From Enterobacter sp. RHBSTW-00994 (GTDB lineage Bacteria; Pseudomonadota; Gammaproteobacteria; Enterobacterales; Enterobacteriaceae), in assembly GCF_013782625.1 (NCBI RefSeq), contig NZ_CP056199.1, positions 1,382,588 to 1,446,587 on the forward strand: DNA of 64,000 nt. Direction: 5' to 3'. Position 1 is the stretch's first letter; each line of letters begins with the position of its first letter. Below are positions 50,683-61,785 of the stretch, in pieces. Under the pieces are notes generated by a model. That model saw nothing but the letters and a program-made list of their open reading frames with translations. It had not been told where the DNA came from and searched no databases. A program made the translations under genes and the position numbers.

Positions 50683-51645
50683 GTGGATTATCGCAAAATT
50701 ATCAAAGAGGTAGGGCGCGGGAAAAACCACGCGCGTGATCTTGACCATGAAACTGCACGCACGCTGTATACCCATATGCTGAATGGCGATGTACCAGAGC
50801 TGGAGATGGGCGGGATCCTGATTGCGCTGCGCATTAAAGGTGAAGGCGAAGCGGAGATGCGCGGGTTTTATGATGCCATGCAGGCGCAAACACTGCGCTT
50901 AACGCCGCCAGTGGCAAAGCCGATGCCGATTGTGATTCCAACTTACAATGGGGCGCGAAAACAGGCGAACCTGACGCCGCTGCTGGCCATTCTGTTGCAT
51001 AAAATCGGATTTCCGGTTGTGGTGCATGGCGTAAGTGAAGATCCAACACGTGTCCTCACGGAAACAATTTTTGAGTTACTGGGTATCATGCCAACGTACC
51101 ATGCGGGTCAGGCTCAGGCCAAACTGGATGGACATCAACCCGTCTATATTCCGGTCAGCGCGTTATGCCCGCCGCTTGAAAAACAACTGGATATGCGCTG
51201 GCGCATGGGGGTGCGGAACAGTGCTCATACGCTGGCAAAACTGGCGACACCTTTTGCTGAAGATGCTGCACTCCGCCTTTCCAGCGTTTCGCATCCTGAG
51301 TATGTCACCCGCGTGGCAAACTTCTTTGACAGTACGGGGGGCAGGGCGTTGCTGATGCATGGGACAGAAGGTGAGGTCTATGCCAACCCGCAACGATGTC
51401 CGCAACTCATGCTGATTGATTCGACTGGAACACGCGCCTTACTGGAACGTGGTGAAGAGAATATGAATGTGGCATTGCCGCTGGCAAAAGATCCACAAAC
51501 AACTGCGCACTGGATTGAACAATGCCTTGCCGGAAGCCAGCCTGTTCCACATTCGATCAAACTTCAGATGGCTTGCTGCCTGGTGGCAACCGGTGAGGCT
51601 GATACGGTGGAAGCCGGGTTGCGCCGTGTGGAGCAGTCATTTTAG
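50683..51645 (+). CDS. ybiB: TrpD2-family DNA-binding protein YbiB (GTG start)
   Basis: A 320-residue protein of the anthranilate phosphoribosyltransferase fold (TrpD2), which in E. coli binds nucleic acid rather than making tryptophan. Motifs include RTLYTHMLNGDVPELEMGG and IVIPTYNGARKQANLTPLLA. The GTG at 50683 follows AAGGAG by 7 bases; an ATG at 50678 is out of frame. In E. coli it follows dinG and shares its SOS control; here the fimbrial operon separates them and I see no LexA box before it. Confidence 0.92.
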   Translation: MDYRKIIKEVGRGKNHARDLDHETARTLYTHMLNGDVPELEMGGILIALRIKGEGEAEMRGFYDAMQAQTLRLTPPVAKPMPIVIPTYNGARKQANLTPLLAILLHKIGFPVVVHGVSEDPTRVLTETIFELLGIMPTYHAGQAQAKLDGHQPVYIPVSALCPPLEKQLDMRWRMGVRNSAHTLAKLATPFAEDAALRLSSVSHPEYVTRVANFFDSTGGRALLMHGTEGEVYANPQRCPQLMLIDSTGTRALLERGEENMNVALPLAKDPQTTAHWIEQCLAGSQPVPHSIKLQMACCLVATGEADTVEAGLRRVEQSF

Positions 51646-51646
51646 G

Positions 51647-51677
51647 CAAAAAAAAGCCCGTCCAGTGGCGGACGGGC
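51647..51677 (-). terminator. Rho-independent terminator of ybiJ
   Basis: On the minus strand GCCCGTCC / GGACGGGC with a 6-base loop is followed by eight or nine T. It sits right after the ybiB stop; on the plus side it lacks a T-run. Confidence 0.88.
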
Positions 51678-51762
51678 AAGCAAGGGTAACAACAACAGGG
51701 TCAATGAGGGTTGGAGCATCTCGCCAGAGGGTATAGCGAGGGTGGAGCAGAATGTCGTTCGG

Positions 51763-52023
51763 TTATTTGTAGATAACCGCAGTACCGCTAAGTTTGTTGT
51801 TGGTGTTAGCGGAAGTGATGGTGTAGCCGCTAGCACCTGCAGCGGATGCTTTCTCTGCCAGTTTAGCTTCCAGGCCATCCAGCGTGGTTGCGCCTTCTGC
51901 GCTCACAACACCGATTTTATTGAGAGTCTGAGCCTGAGCATTAGTCACAGGTTCTGCAGCGAATGCGCCGAAAGACAGAGCAGACAGGGCAACAGCAGCA
52001 ACAGCATATTTGATGGTTTTCAT
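51763..52023 (-). CDS. ybiJ: Small periplasmic BhsA/McbA-family protein YbiJ
   Basis: An 86-residue secreted protein of the DUF1471 (YhcN/BhsA) family. Signal peptide MKTIKYAVAAVALSALSFGA ending AFA. Mature motif GVVSAEGATTLDGLEAKLAE and C-terminal GTAVIYK are typical. The family is linked to stress and biofilm, and the role of YbiJ itself is unknown. The frame opens 37 codons earlier, but GAGAG and the signal peptide define this start. Confidence 0.92.
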   Translation of the reverse strand: MKTIKYAVAAVALSALSFGAFAAEPVTNAQAQTLNKIGVVSAEGATTLDGLEAKLAEKASAAGASGYTITSANTNNKLSGTAVIYK

Positions 52024-52274
52024 AGTTAATCTCTCGCAGGTTATTCTGTTAATGGGACGATGTTCCGTCGATGTGATAAGTATCACGTTTTTTTGCGAGA
52101 GATAAAATCGAAGAGAATTGACGTCGTTGCTCAAAAAAATTGAATGACAAATAAGTTATTGAATATTAATAAATTCAGGATATCGATTTACACTTCTTGT
52201 CGCTGCGCTTTACAGAGCCGTTGAGAAGGGCACATTTTGCTACGCGACTGGTATAAAATCGTGAGCGTAAAGGA

Positions 52275-52290
52275 AACCGCTTGCGCGGTT
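52275..52290 (-). terminator. Possible terminator after ybiI
   Basis: AACCGC / GCGGTT with a four-base loop, followed on the minus strand by TTCCTTTACG. Short stem and interrupted T-run make it a weak candidate. Confidence 0.4.
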
Positions 52291-52308
52291 AACTTAGGTA
52301 AAGGAAAG

Positions 52309-52575
52309 TCAACGTAGCTGGCTATCTTTAGATCCTCTGCGATTATATCCTGCATGTGTTTTATTTTTTGAATCTTTATTCTGCTGGCATGCAATGCATA
52401 ACCTGACACCAGGAATGGCTTTACGTCGTGCCTCGGGAATGGGCTCTCCACATTCTTCGCACTCATGCAAACTTTCACCGTGTGGTAATTCGCCACGCGC
52501 ACGCGCAACAGCATCTTCAATCGTACTGTTGATCTGTTCATTTACAGCGTCGTCATTGGCCCAACCTGATGCCAT
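52309..52575 (-). CDS. ybiI: DksA/TraR-type zinc-finger protein YbiI
   Basis: An 88-residue protein with a C4 zinc finger: CEECG at about 38-42 and CIAC at about 59-62. N-terminal helix MASGWANDDAVNEQINSTIE. It resembles the short TraR-like members of the DksA family, which act on RNA polymerase; a function for YbiI has not been shown. In E. coli, ybiX and fiu lie nearby, and both are missing here. Confidence 0.94.
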   Translation of the reverse strand: MASGWANDDAVNEQINSTIEDAVARARGELPHGESLHECEECGEPIPEARRKAIPGVRLCIACQQNKDSKNKTHAGYNRRGSKDSQLR

Positions 52576-52705
52576 TTTGTGCTCCTGAAAGACGTTTCGA
52601 TCTCATAACAAGGATATGGGGTTAAAAATTGTACAGTCAAGGTGGGGGAGAAAAGAGAACTGCATCTGGTGAACAGATGCAGCGAGGTGACGGGGAAGAA
52701 GGGGG

Positions 52706-52972
52706 TTATTTGTAAATGGTTGCCGTGCCGTACATGTGGTTATCGCCGCTAGCGGAATTCACCACGAATCCTTTTGCGCCTTCCTGACGTGCTTTTTCAG
52801 CCAGTTTGGCCTGCAAATCGTCAAGGTTGCTCGCGCCACTGGCCGAGACAGTGCCAGCAGCGCGTAGCTGACTGGTATCGGTGTTATCTGTCAGTGACTG
52901 AACTGACCAGGCAGAAAATGACGCTGTGGCCAGTGCACCAGCGATGACAACAAGGGTCAGGTATTTCTTCAT
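52706..52972 (-). CDS. mcbA: Colanic acid/biofilm-related periplasmic protein McbA
   Basis: An 88-residue DUF1471 protein paralogous to YbiJ 0.7 kb away. Signal peptide MKKYLTLVVIAGALATASFS near 1-22. Mature part LRAAGTVSASGASNLDDLQ and GTATIYK. E. coli McbA (YbiM) is controlled by McbR and affects colanic acid and mucoidy. Start at MKKYLT, 8 codons into the open frame. Divergent from rlmF across 243 bp. Confidence 0.9.
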   Translation of the reverse strand: MKKYLTLVVIAGALATASFSAWSVQSLTDNTDTSQLRAAGTVSASGASNLDDLQAKLAEKARQEGAKGFVVNSASGDNHMYGTATIYK

Positions 52973-53215
52973 AATCACATCCTCATCGGGGAACAACGGG
53001 TGATTCCTTCTTAGTTTAGAAGCTGTGGGAGTGTGATTTGGCGCAAATATTTGATGATGATCTGCTTATTTTTTGAACGATATATACTTACAAAATATTG
53101 ACAAATCATAGACATACAGGTTGTTGATTTTCGGTGGATTATTGCAGATGAAAGAGAGTTATTTACCGTAACAGCAGCAGAGGGTATCTTACGCCGCTGT
53201 TAAAAGGAGAATGCC

Positions 53216-54133
53216 ATGACTGCCCAAAAGCCGGGATTGCACCCGCGTAACCGCCACCGTAGCCGCTACGACATGAATGCGTTGTGCGAAAGCTATCCTC
53301 AATTACAGGATTACATCGTACAGACGCCTGCTGGTGAGCCGTCGGTTAACTTTGCTGACCCGCTGGCGGTCAAAGCACTCAATAAAGCCCTGCTGGCCCA
53401 TTTTTACGGTGTTGCGCACTGGGACATTCCCGAGGGCTTTCTGTGCCCGCCAGTGCCAGGGCGCGCTGACTACGTACACCATCTCGCCGATTTGCTGGCG
53501 GAAGATCATGCCGGTGTTATCCCACAGCAGGCGACCATCCTGGATATTGGGACCGGCGCGAACCTGATTTATCCTTTGATTGGCGTCCATGAGTACGGCT
53601 GGCGCTTCACCGGTAGTGAAATTGGGGCTGAGGCATTCTCCAGTGCACAGGCTATCATCAACGGTAATGCCGGATTGACGCGCGCGATCCGCCTGCGCAG
53701 ACAAAAAGAGGCATCGGCGATTTTCACTGGCATCATTCATAAAAATGAATTCTATGACGCCACTCTGTGTAACCCACCGTTCCATGACTCAGCGGCAGCC
53801 GCGCGTGCAGGTAGCGAGCGCAAACGTCGTAATCTGGGTCAGGCGCAAGATGCCGCTCTGAACTTTGGTGGTCAGCAGCAAGAGCTGTGGTGCGAAGGTG
53901 GCGAAGTAGCGTTTATTGAGAAGATGATTGCTGAAAGTAAACAGTTTGGTCGTCAGGTTAAATGGTTCACCACGCTGGTGTCTCGTGGAGATAACCTGCC
54001 ACCACTTTACCGCGCCTTAACCGAAGTCGGAGCAGTGAAGGTGGTGAAAAAAGAGATGGCGCAAGGGCAGAAACAGAGCCGCTTTATCGCCTGGTCATTC
54101 ATGGATGATGCAAAACGCCGCAAACCGCTGTAA
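53216..54133 (+). CDS. rlmF: 23S rRNA (adenine-1618-N6)-methyltransferase
   Basis: Methylates A1618 of 23S rRNA before large-subunit assembly. The 305-residue protein has SAM motif [15 protein letters not shown] near residue 105 and the N6-adenine motif CNPPFHDSA near residue 182. The ATG follows AAGGAG by 6 bases; an ATG 5 bases upstream gives only two codons. Converges on ybiO with 33 bp between. Confidence 0.96.
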   Translation: MTAQKPGLHPRNRHRSRYDMNALCESYPQLQDYIVQTPAGEPSVNFADPLAVKALNKALLAHFYGVAHWDIPEGFLCPPVPGRADYVHHLADLLAEDHAGVIPQQATILDIGTGANLIYPLIGVHEYGWRFTGSEIGAEAFSSAQAIINGNAGLTRAIRLRRQKEASAIFTGIIHKNEFYDATLCNPPFHDSAAAARAGSERKRRNLGQAQDAALNFGGQQQELWCEGGEVAFIEKMIAESKQFGRQVKWFTTLVSRGDNLPPLYRALTEVGAVKVVKKEMAQGQKQSRFIAWSFMDDAKRRKPL

Positions 54134-54166
54134 CCGATAATCGGCCGGGCAGTGTTGCCCGGTCGC

Positions 54167-56380
54167 CTATATTGTCGGCTCTTGTGGCGGGAGCGGAGCG
54201 ACAGGTGAAGGTAATACCTGGTACGTTTGCACAGGCATGCGTATCTGTGCCAGGTCAAAATGCTTTTTCACCATACTGTCGAGCGCAAACCGTACCGTCC
54301 ATTGTTTAAGCGGTTGCGTGGTGAACGACACCCGCAAGGTAAAGGCGGTGTTGGTCAGCCCGACGATACCAGCGAATGACGGCTCACCAATCACCAGGCC
54401 GCGAATCTCTTCCATTTCCATTAACTCTTCTACCGCCGCCTTCAGGGCCTGCTTCGCTTTATCAGCGTCTTCATGTCGATCCACATCGTAATTCGCCACC
54501 ACGGAGCCAATGCCACGTACAAAATTGGCAAAAGTGGTAATCGATGACCACGGAATGATGTGATACGCCCCGGTATCCTGCCGTACCCCGACAGAGCGGA
54601 TGGACATCCGTTCCACTGTGCCGGTTAATGGCCCAATGGTGACCAGATCCCCTGTATTCATTCCGTTTTCAAACTGGATAAAAATACCGGTGATAATGTC
54701 TTTGACCAGGGTTTGTGAACCAAACGAGATTGCCAGCCCAAGTGCACCAGCCCCTGCCAGCAGAGGGGCGATATTCACCCCGATTTCGGATAACACAATC
54801 ATGATCGTAATGGTGCTGATGATGACCGCCAACGCATTGCGAAACAGCGTCAGGAGTGTGCGTGCCCGCGCACTGGGAAGTGGCCTGCCATGGATATCCG
54901 ATACCAGTCGGTTTTCTATCAGGCTTGCCAACACAGTCCAGCCGATGGCGGAGAAGAACAGGATCAGTGCGATACGAATCAGGATATCGACAGTCTTTTC
55001 ACCTGCACCGTTATGCAGCCAGTTCCAGAAATCAAACAGTCCCCATGCATTCAGAAGCAGCATGACAGCGATACAAACGGTGAGAATACGGGCCACTTTC
55101 AGCGATACGGACACCCAGCCGTTGACCCGTTTTTGCAGTTCAGGATAGTTACGCTGAACCTGAGCTGACAGGGTAATGGTTTTTGAAATCCAGCGAGACA
55201 ACAGACCAGAAATGAACGCTGCGATGCCAATAATAGCCAGGCTTTTAAACGTCGCCCCCATCATGAATTTCAGGCTATTGCCCGGATCAAACAGGGAGAA
55301 GAAGCACAGAACGATAAAGTAAGCGCTCGCCAGCCAGTGCCACACCAGCGCAAACGCGCGAATGAAAAGGCTAAAGAAGGAGAGTGAACGGTCGGCCAAA
55401 TGTAGCAAGCTCTGGGTGATGGCCCTTTTATTATGAAAGATGAGGTACAGCGACCAGACGGTGATGCAAAGCATGATCAGAACATTGGCCAGCGCGCCAA
55501 ACTGGACATTCACCTGGTTGGAGGTGATGGGGACGGCGACCAACAACCCATAGCCAATTAATCCACTTAATACGCTCAGGCGAACGGCCCAGTATTTGGC
55601 GCTTTCATCCTGGATGGCGAAGGGGCGTAGCTCTGGCACGCGCGGGCAAAAAATTAACCGCAGCAGCGCTTTGAAAAACTCAATCAGGGCAAAAGCATTC
55701 AGGAACAGCGCCTGCTGAAAGGCGATGGTTTTACTGCCCGCGTTAAGGCTGTCGCTGGCGATCTGCCCGACAAACAGAGTGAGTGCCAGCAGCAGTAAAT
55801 CAATGATGAATGCCCCGGCAATCATGAGCGGTAAATGAAACCAGCTACTTCTCTCGCGATTTTTCTTGCGTCCCCACAGGCCCATTTTGCGATAAAGCGG
55901 CCATGCACACAGGCGTGCTAACCAGTAAAAGGCAAATACGATCGCGGCGAGCATCAAAAAATGGCTTACCGCAGTCATAAAGGTTTGCGAGTTAAAGGGC
56001 TTGTGGGGAGAGCCAATCAGGTTGCGGTAGAGTTGGGCGAATCGGGAGGAGAGGGCATCACCATAGTGACGGCTGACATCGGTAACATTCTCCAGAACCG
56101 TTTTTTGTTCTTGTACGAGAGGCGGCGTAATAACAGGAACGGGTTCCTGTGGCGGTGTGGCTGCGACTTTACGCAACTGTCCAATTAACTCCTGACGGGA
56201 GGTATCATTTTCCAGAACGTCTGCCAGCGCGCTATAGGCGGCTTTTTTTTGCTCAACATTTGGTTCCGGAGCCGGTGTGGTTTGCTGCGTAGCTGCAGTT
56301 CCGCTGGTGACGCCGGGGATCGTAACGGCGAGCGTAGAGGAGCAAAACAGGCTCAGTAACAGCAACAGGATCCACGGCAC
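54167..56380 (-). CDS. ybiO: Mechanosensitive channel YbiO (MscS family)
   Basis: A 737-residue large MscS homologue. Signal peptide (MPWILLLLLSLFCSSTLA), a periplasmic region about 20-130, about ten further membrane segments, and the MscS core around 530-640 with the pore helix ALGLAISFGSQTLVKDIITG and the beta-domain FENGMNTGDLVTIG. Opens at high membrane tension; E. coli ybiO is sigma-S dependent. Confidence 0.95.
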   Translation of the reverse strand: MPWILLLLLSLFCSSTLAVTIPGVTSGTAATQQTTPAPEPNVEQKKAAYSALADVLENDTSRQELIGQLRKVAATPPQEPVPVITPPLVQEQKTVLENVTDVSRHYGDALSSRFAQLYRNLIGSPHKPFNSQTFMTAVSHFLMLAAIVFAFYWLARLCAWPLYRKMGLWGRKKNRERSSWFHLPLMIAGAFIIDLLLLALTLFVGQIASDSLNAGSKTIAFQQALFLNAFALIEFFKALLRLIFCPRVPELRPFAIQDESAKYWAVRLSVLSGLIGYGLLVAVPITSNQVNVQFGALANVLIMLCITVWSLYLIFHNKRAITQSLLHLADRSLSFFSLFIRAFALVWHWLASAYFIVLCFFSLFDPGNSLKFMMGATFKSLAIIGIAAFISGLLSRWISKTITLSAQVQRNYPELQKRVNGWVSVSLKVARILTVCIAVMLLLNAWGLFDFWNWLHNGAGEKTVDILIRIALILFFSAIGWTVLASLIENRLVSDIHGRPLPSARARTLLTLFRNALAVIISTITIMIVLSEIGVNIAPLLAGAGALGLAISFGSQTLVKDIITGIFIQFENGMNTGDLVTIGPLTGTVERMSIRSVGVRQDTGAYHIIPWSSITTFANFVRGIGSVVANYDVDRHEDADKAKQALKAAVEELMEMEEIRGLVIGEPSFAGIVGLTNTAFTLRVSFTTQPLKQWTVRFALDSMVKKHFDLAQIRMPVQTYQVLPSPVAPLPPQEPTI

Positions 56381-56462
56381 GGCGTCCTCCGGTAAAAATG
56401 TTGAGCAAAATGATAAGTATAGAGCTCAGGACGCGAAGGGAGATTTTTGGGAACAATCTGGC

Positions 56463-56496
56463 AAAAAAAACCGGGTAGCGCTCAACGCTGACCCGG
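56463..56496 (-). terminator. Rho-independent terminator of glnHPQ
   Basis: On the minus strand CCGGGTCAGCG / CGCTACCCGG with one bulge and a 5-base loop is followed by eight T (56470-56463). It begins 20 bp after the glnQ stop. Confidence 0.92.
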
Positions 56497-56515
56497 CTTT
56501 GTTTTTGCGAATTTC

Positions 56516-57238
56516 TCAGGAGACGTGCTGCAGGAACTCCTGCAAACGCTGGCTCGGCGGATTGGCGATCAGTGCCTGAGGGTCGCCATCTTCAGCGATG
56601 CGGCCTTTATCAATGAAAATCAGGCGAGAAGCCACTTTCTCAGCAAAGCCGATTTCGTGGGTGACGATGACCATTGTCATCCCTTCTTCCGCCAGATCCT
56701 GCATGACTTTCAGCACCTCGTGGCGCAACTCGGGATCGAGTGCTGAGGTTGGTTCATCAAACAGCATCATTTTAGGTTTGACTGCGAGCGCACGGGCGAT
56801 TGCCACACGTTGCTGTTGACCACCTGAAAGCTCTGAAGGGTAGTGATGCGCACGTTCTGCCAGACCGACTTTTGCCAGCAGATCTTTCGCCAGTGCTTCC
56901 GCCGCTGCTTTACTTGCGCCACGTACGCGCAGTGGCCCAAACATCACGTTTTCCAGCGCCGTGAGGTGCGGGAACAGATAAAACTGCTGGAACACCATGC
57001 CAGCTTCCTGACGAATCAGACGGTCATCAACTTTCGGGTCGTTCACTTTCAGGCCATCGACAATCAGATCGCCACTGGTGATCTCTTCCAGCTTGTTGAT
57101 GCAGCGCAGCAGGGTAGATTTACCGGATCCGGATGGCCCGATAATAACCACGACTTCACCTTGCTTAATGTCTAAATCGATATTGTGCAGCACCTGGGTT
57201 GGTCCAAAGTGCTTGGAAACGTTTTTAAATTCAATCAC
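56516..57238 (-). CDS. glnQ: Glutamine ABC transporter ATP-binding protein
   Basis: A 240-residue ABC ATPase of the polar amino acid uptake family. Walker [10 protein letters not shown] at 34-42, signature [15 protein letters not shown], Walker [14 protein letters not shown] and the switch His in VIVTHEIGF. It overlaps glnP by 4 bp and is the last gene of glnHPQ. Confidence 0.98.
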   Translation of the reverse strand: MIEFKNVSKHFGPTQVLHNIDLDIKQGEVVVIIGPSGSGKSTLLRCINKLEEITSGDLIVDGLKVNDPKVDDRLIRQEAGMVFQQFYLFPHLTALENVMFGPLRVRGASKAAAEALAKDLLAKVGLAERAHHYPSELSGGQQQRVAIARALAVKPKMMLFDEPTSALDPELRHEVLKVMQDLAEEGMTMVIVTHEIGFAEKVASRLIFIDKGRIAEDGDPQALIANPPSQRLQEFLQHVS

Positions 57239-57894
57239 AGGATTTTCATCCTTCTTTCAAGACGACGCAGAATAAAGCTCAGAACCAGAGTGATAATCAG
57301 GTAGACAACGGCTACCGCACTCCAGATTTCCAGTGCACGGAAGTTGCCTGCAATGATCTCCTGGCCCTGACGGGTCAGCTCAGCAACACCGATAACGATA
57401 AACAGCGACGTATCTTTAATACTGATGATCCATTGGTTACCCAGCGGCGGCAGCATACGGCGCAGCGCCAACGGCAGAATAACGTGGCGAATAGTTTCGC
57501 GGCGGGAAAGACCCAATGCCAGGCCTGCCTCACTGAAACCTTTATGAATCGACAACACTGCACCACGCGTGATTTCCGCAATGTATGCACCCGAGTTGAT
57601 CATAATAGTGACAACAGCTGCACTGAACGGATCGATGCGCAGGTCGTTAAAGGCCATAGGCAGGGCAAAGTAAATGAACATAACCTGGACGACAATCGGC
57701 GTTCCGCGGATCACTTCAATGAAGACCAGTGCGATGTGGTTTGCAATCCAGCCACCGTAGGTGCGAGCGAAACCAGCCACGAGGCCGATAATCAACCCGC
57801 CAACCAGACCGAGGACCGAAATCCACAGGGTCATTTTGGCGCCTTCAAGCAAGATAGGAATGGCAGGCCAGATGGCGCTCCAGTCAAACTGCAT
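57235..57894 (-). CDS. glnP: Glutamine ABC transporter permease
   Basis: A 219-residue inner-membrane permease of the His/Glu/Gln family with about five helices. The EAA loop reads [20 protein letters not shown] and is followed by [16 protein letters not shown]. Probably acts as a homodimer with GlnQ. Lies 86 bp after glnH, a gap that includes a stable hairpin. Confidence 0.97.
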   Translation of the reverse strand: MQFDWSAIWPAIPILLEGAKMTLWISVLGLVGGLIIGLVAGFARTYGGWIANHIALVFIEVIRGTPIVVQVMFIYFALPMAFNDLRIDPFSAAVVTIMINSGAYIAEITRGAVLSIHKGFSEAGLALGLSRRETIRHVILPLALRRMLPPLGNQWIISIKDTSLFIVIGVAELTRQGQEIIAGNFRALEIWSAVAVVYLIITLVLSFILRRLERRMKIL

Positions 57895-57932
57895 GATAAT
57901 TTCCTGTTACTGTTACCGTGGTTCAAAAATAG

Positions 57933-57954
57933 CAGGGGCGAAAGGTCGCCCCTG
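57933..57954 (-). other. Hairpin between glnH and glnP
   Basis: CAGGGGCGA and TCGCCCCTG form a perfect 9-bp stem with a 4-base loop. No T-run follows directly on the minus strand (CTATTTTTG). Probably protects the glnH 3' end or lowers glnPQ expression relative to the binding protein. Confidence 0.7.
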
Positions 57955-57980
57955 AGTGTTCTTCTTTTTTTTAAGAATAG

Positions 57981-58796
<816 letters not shown>

Positions 58797-58866
58797 TTAC
58801 AACCTGTTGTTTTGCAAAGGGGATGGTGTCACATATTGCACAATAAATGTGGCAAAGATGCTGAAT

Positions 58867-58895
58867 TGCACCAATGTGAAGCACCATTTTGGTGC
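58867..58895 (-). promoter_or_regulatory. Two NtrC binding sites upstream of glnHp2
   Basis: GCACC-ATTTT-GGTGC at 58881-58895 is a perfect dyad of the NtrC type, and TGCACC-AATGT-GAAGCA at 58867-58883 overlaps it with a weaker second half. Their centres are near -121 and -108 relative to the predicted start, the enhancer positions known for E. coli glnH. Confidence 0.82.
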
Positions 58896-59040
58896 ATTGC
58901 ATTTAGGGCAGGTAGCAGGGGGCTATTTAGCGCATATTCTGGCGAAAAAACAATCTTCCGTTAACGGTTGTGTGAGGTGATTATTACATTTCATTCACTT
59001 TTGCAGCGAGGGGGAGAAAAACATGCACCATAAATGTGCA

Positions 59041-59066
59041 AAACCCCCGCCAGAGGGCGAGGGTTT
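59041..59066 (-). terminator. Rho-independent terminator of dps
   Basis: On the minus strand AAACCCTCGCC / GGCGGGGGTTT with one mismatch and a short loop is followed by TTTTG. It begins 20 bp after the dps stop. Confidence 0.78.
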
Positions 59067-59085
59067 GATAGTAAATTCGTATGGA

Positions 59086-59890
<805 letters not shown>

Positions 59891-60778
59891 TCAATTTATA
59901 TCTATTTTTTCAACTTTACTTTCGCGCCGCAGAGTGAGCGTCGACCCCATCGATGCGGCGATAATCGAACAGAGTGCCAGCGTCTGAGTGAATGTCAGGG
60001 TTTCACCCAGAAAGACCATACCTGAGATAGCCGCCAGTGCAGGTTCCATGCTCATTAGCGTACCAAAAATACGTGTGGGCAGGCGGGTCAGGGCAATCAT
60101 CTCCAGAGAATAGGGAAGTGCTGTTGACAGAATGGCGACAGCTATTCCGATCGGCATGACTGACCATTGCCAGATAGATGCAGTAGCCTGCGCCATTCCG
60201 AGTGGCACAAAAATAATGGCAGCAATTAATGAACCCAGCGCCACTGTTGCCGGGCCGTGTTCTTCTCCGGCTCGCTGACCTGAGAGGATATAGATGGCCC
60301 AGCACGCCCCAGCACCCAACGCGAGTGCAGCGCCGGTCAGGTCAATTTGCGAGACATCCTGACCCAGTGGCAGCAGGAACCATAATCCCAGAACGGCCAG
60401 AACCACCCAGATAAAGTCCACCGGACGACGAGACGAAAAAAGAGCAACGGCCAACGGGCCGGTGAATTCAAGCGCAACGGCGATCCCAAGCGGTATGGTC
60501 TGTATAGAGAGGTAGAACATATAGTTCATCGCTCCCAATGACAGCCCGTAGAAAAGCAGAGGCAAACGCTGCTCTTTCTTAAAGCGGAGCCGCCACGGTT
60601 TAAAGATGACCACGAGTATCAGTGTACCAAGGGCAATACGCAGCGCTGTGACGCCCGGAGCTCCAACAAGCGGAAAGAGTGATTTCGCAAGCGATGCGCC
60701 GCTCTGGATGGACAACATGGCGATGAGTATTACAGCGATCGGCAACCAGACCGATGCTTTGCGGGGTAACCCTGGCAT
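59891..60778 (-). CDS. rhtA: Threonine/homoserine exporter RhtA
   Basis: A 295-residue inner-membrane exporter of the DMT superfamily with two EamA repeats (about 15-140 and 150-285) and about ten helices. It exports threonine, homoserine and other amino acids. I start at MPGLPRKASVW, 5 codons into the open frame, because AGGAGAAAGG immediately precedes it. Divergent from ompX. Confidence 0.96.
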   Translation of the reverse strand: MPGLPRKASVWLPIAVILIAMLSIQSGASLAKSLFPLVGAPGVTALRIALGTLILVVIFKPWRLRFKKEQRLPLLFYGLSLGAMNYMFYLSIQTIPLGIAVALEFTGPLAVALFSSRRPVDFIWVVLAVLGLWFLLPLGQDVSQIDLTGAALALGAGACWAIYILSGQRAGEEHGPATVALGSLIAAIIFVPLGMAQATASIWQWSVMPIGIAVAILSTALPYSLEMIALTRLPTRIFGTLMSMEPALAAISGMVFLGETLTFTQTLALCSIIAASMGSTLTLRRESKVEKIDIN

Positions 60779-61132
60779 CCTTTCTCCTGTCAATTTATGT
60801 CAAATGAAGTAAAAGCCGCAGTGTAATAGAAATATGCTGCAACGGTTGAGACTACGTTGAAAAAAAAACGTGTGAAATCCGTAAAATGGTTAAGCGTTGA
60901 TGGATTTATCAGCTGTCAGATTAGGAATAATCTGGATGAATGTAGCGACAAGGGCGCGCAGTATTAGCGTTTTGAAGTGGGAATTCTATGTTATTTGAAG
61001 GAGATAGCTTCTTCTGGAAATGTTCTGTTACAGGAAAGGCTCCTTTAGACATTACGAATCACAAAGAGTTTCACAAGAATTTTTGATATATTTAAAACTT
61101 ACGGATTTACTTGAAGCACATTTGAGGTGGTT
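60779..61132. other. 354-bp rhtA-ompX divergent regulatory region
   Basis: Holds the ompX promoter and leader. The last 60 bases (TTTAAAACTTACGGATTTAC to the GAGGTGG ribosome site) resemble E. coli ompX, where sRNA CyaR pairs at the ribosome site. A small dyad CAGATTA/TAATCTG is at 60917-60934. I see no gene. Confidence 0.6.
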
Positions 61133-61651
61133 ATGAAAAAAATTGCATGTCTTTCAGCACTGGCCGCTGTTCTGGCTGTTTCCGCAGGTACTGCTGTAGC
61201 TGCTACTTCTACCGTTACCGGTGGTTACGCTCAGAGCGATATGCAGGGCGTGATGAACAAAGCTAACGGTTTCAACCTGAAATACCGCTACGAGCAGGAC
61301 AACAGCCCGCTGGGTGTGATCGGTTCCTTTACCTACACTGAAAAAGACCGTTTCGACGACAGCGCTTACAATAAAAGCCAGTACTACGGTATCACCGCAG
61401 GTCCAGCTTACCGTCTGAACGACTGGGCAAGCATCTACGGTGTTGTTGGTGTGGGTTACGGTAAATTCCAGCAGACTGAAAACGAATCTGCTAACCGCAC
61501 TGCAAGCACCAGCGACTACGGCTTCTCCTACGGCGCAGGCCTGCAGTTCAACCCAATTGAAAACGTTGCTTTGGACTTCTCCTATGAGCAGAGCCGTATC
61601 CGCAACGTTGACGTTGGCACCTGGATCGCGGGTGTAGGTTACCGCTTCTAA
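61133..61651 (+). CDS. ompX: Outer-membrane protein X
   Basis: An eight-stranded outer-membrane barrel of the Ail/OmpX family, 172 residues including signal peptide MKKIACLSALAAVLAVSAGT ending AVA. Alternating beta-strands end in the outer-membrane signature WIAGVGYRF. The open frame has a GTG two codons earlier; the ATG right after GAGGTGGTT matches E. coli. Codon use is that of a highly expressed gene. Confidence 0.97.
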   Translation: MKKIACLSALAAVLAVSAGTAVAATSTVTGGYAQSDMQGVMNKANGFNLKYRYEQDNSPLGVIGSFTYTEKDRFDDSAYNKSQYYGITAGPAYRLNDWASIYGVVGVGYGKFQQTENESANRTASTSDYGFSYGAGLQFNPIENVALDFSYEQSRIRNVDVGTWIAGVGYRF

Positions 61652-61669
61652 TCACTCCGGTGAGCCAGT

Positions 61670-61701
61670 AAAAAATCCGCCCAATGTGGCGGATTTTTTT
61701 A
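61670..61701 (+). terminator. Rho-independent terminator of ompX
   Basis: AAAAAATCCGCC and GGCGGATTTTTT around a 6-base loop, with a run of seven T. Symmetric, so it may act in both directions. Confidence 0.93.
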
Positions 61702-61716
61702 TGTCTGTAAAAGTAA

Positions 61717-61742
61717 AATGGCAACCCGAAGGTTGCCGTTTT
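61717..61742. terminator. Terminator between ompX and opgE, probably for opgE
   Basis: GGCAACC-CGAA-GGTTGCC forms a 7-bp stem with a GNRA-like loop, flanked by AAAAT and GTTTTA. It lies 44 bp past the opgE stop on the minus strand, where ATTTTAC follows. Confidence 0.7.
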
Positions 61743-61785
61743 ATAGTATTTGTCCCCTCGCAGGAGAAGGGACAGGCTGCACAAA

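Noticed and set aside
54145..54162. Hairpin CCGGGC/GCCCGG between rlmF and ybiO as a terminator
   Set aside because: No T-run on either side and a short stem; too weak to list as a terminator.
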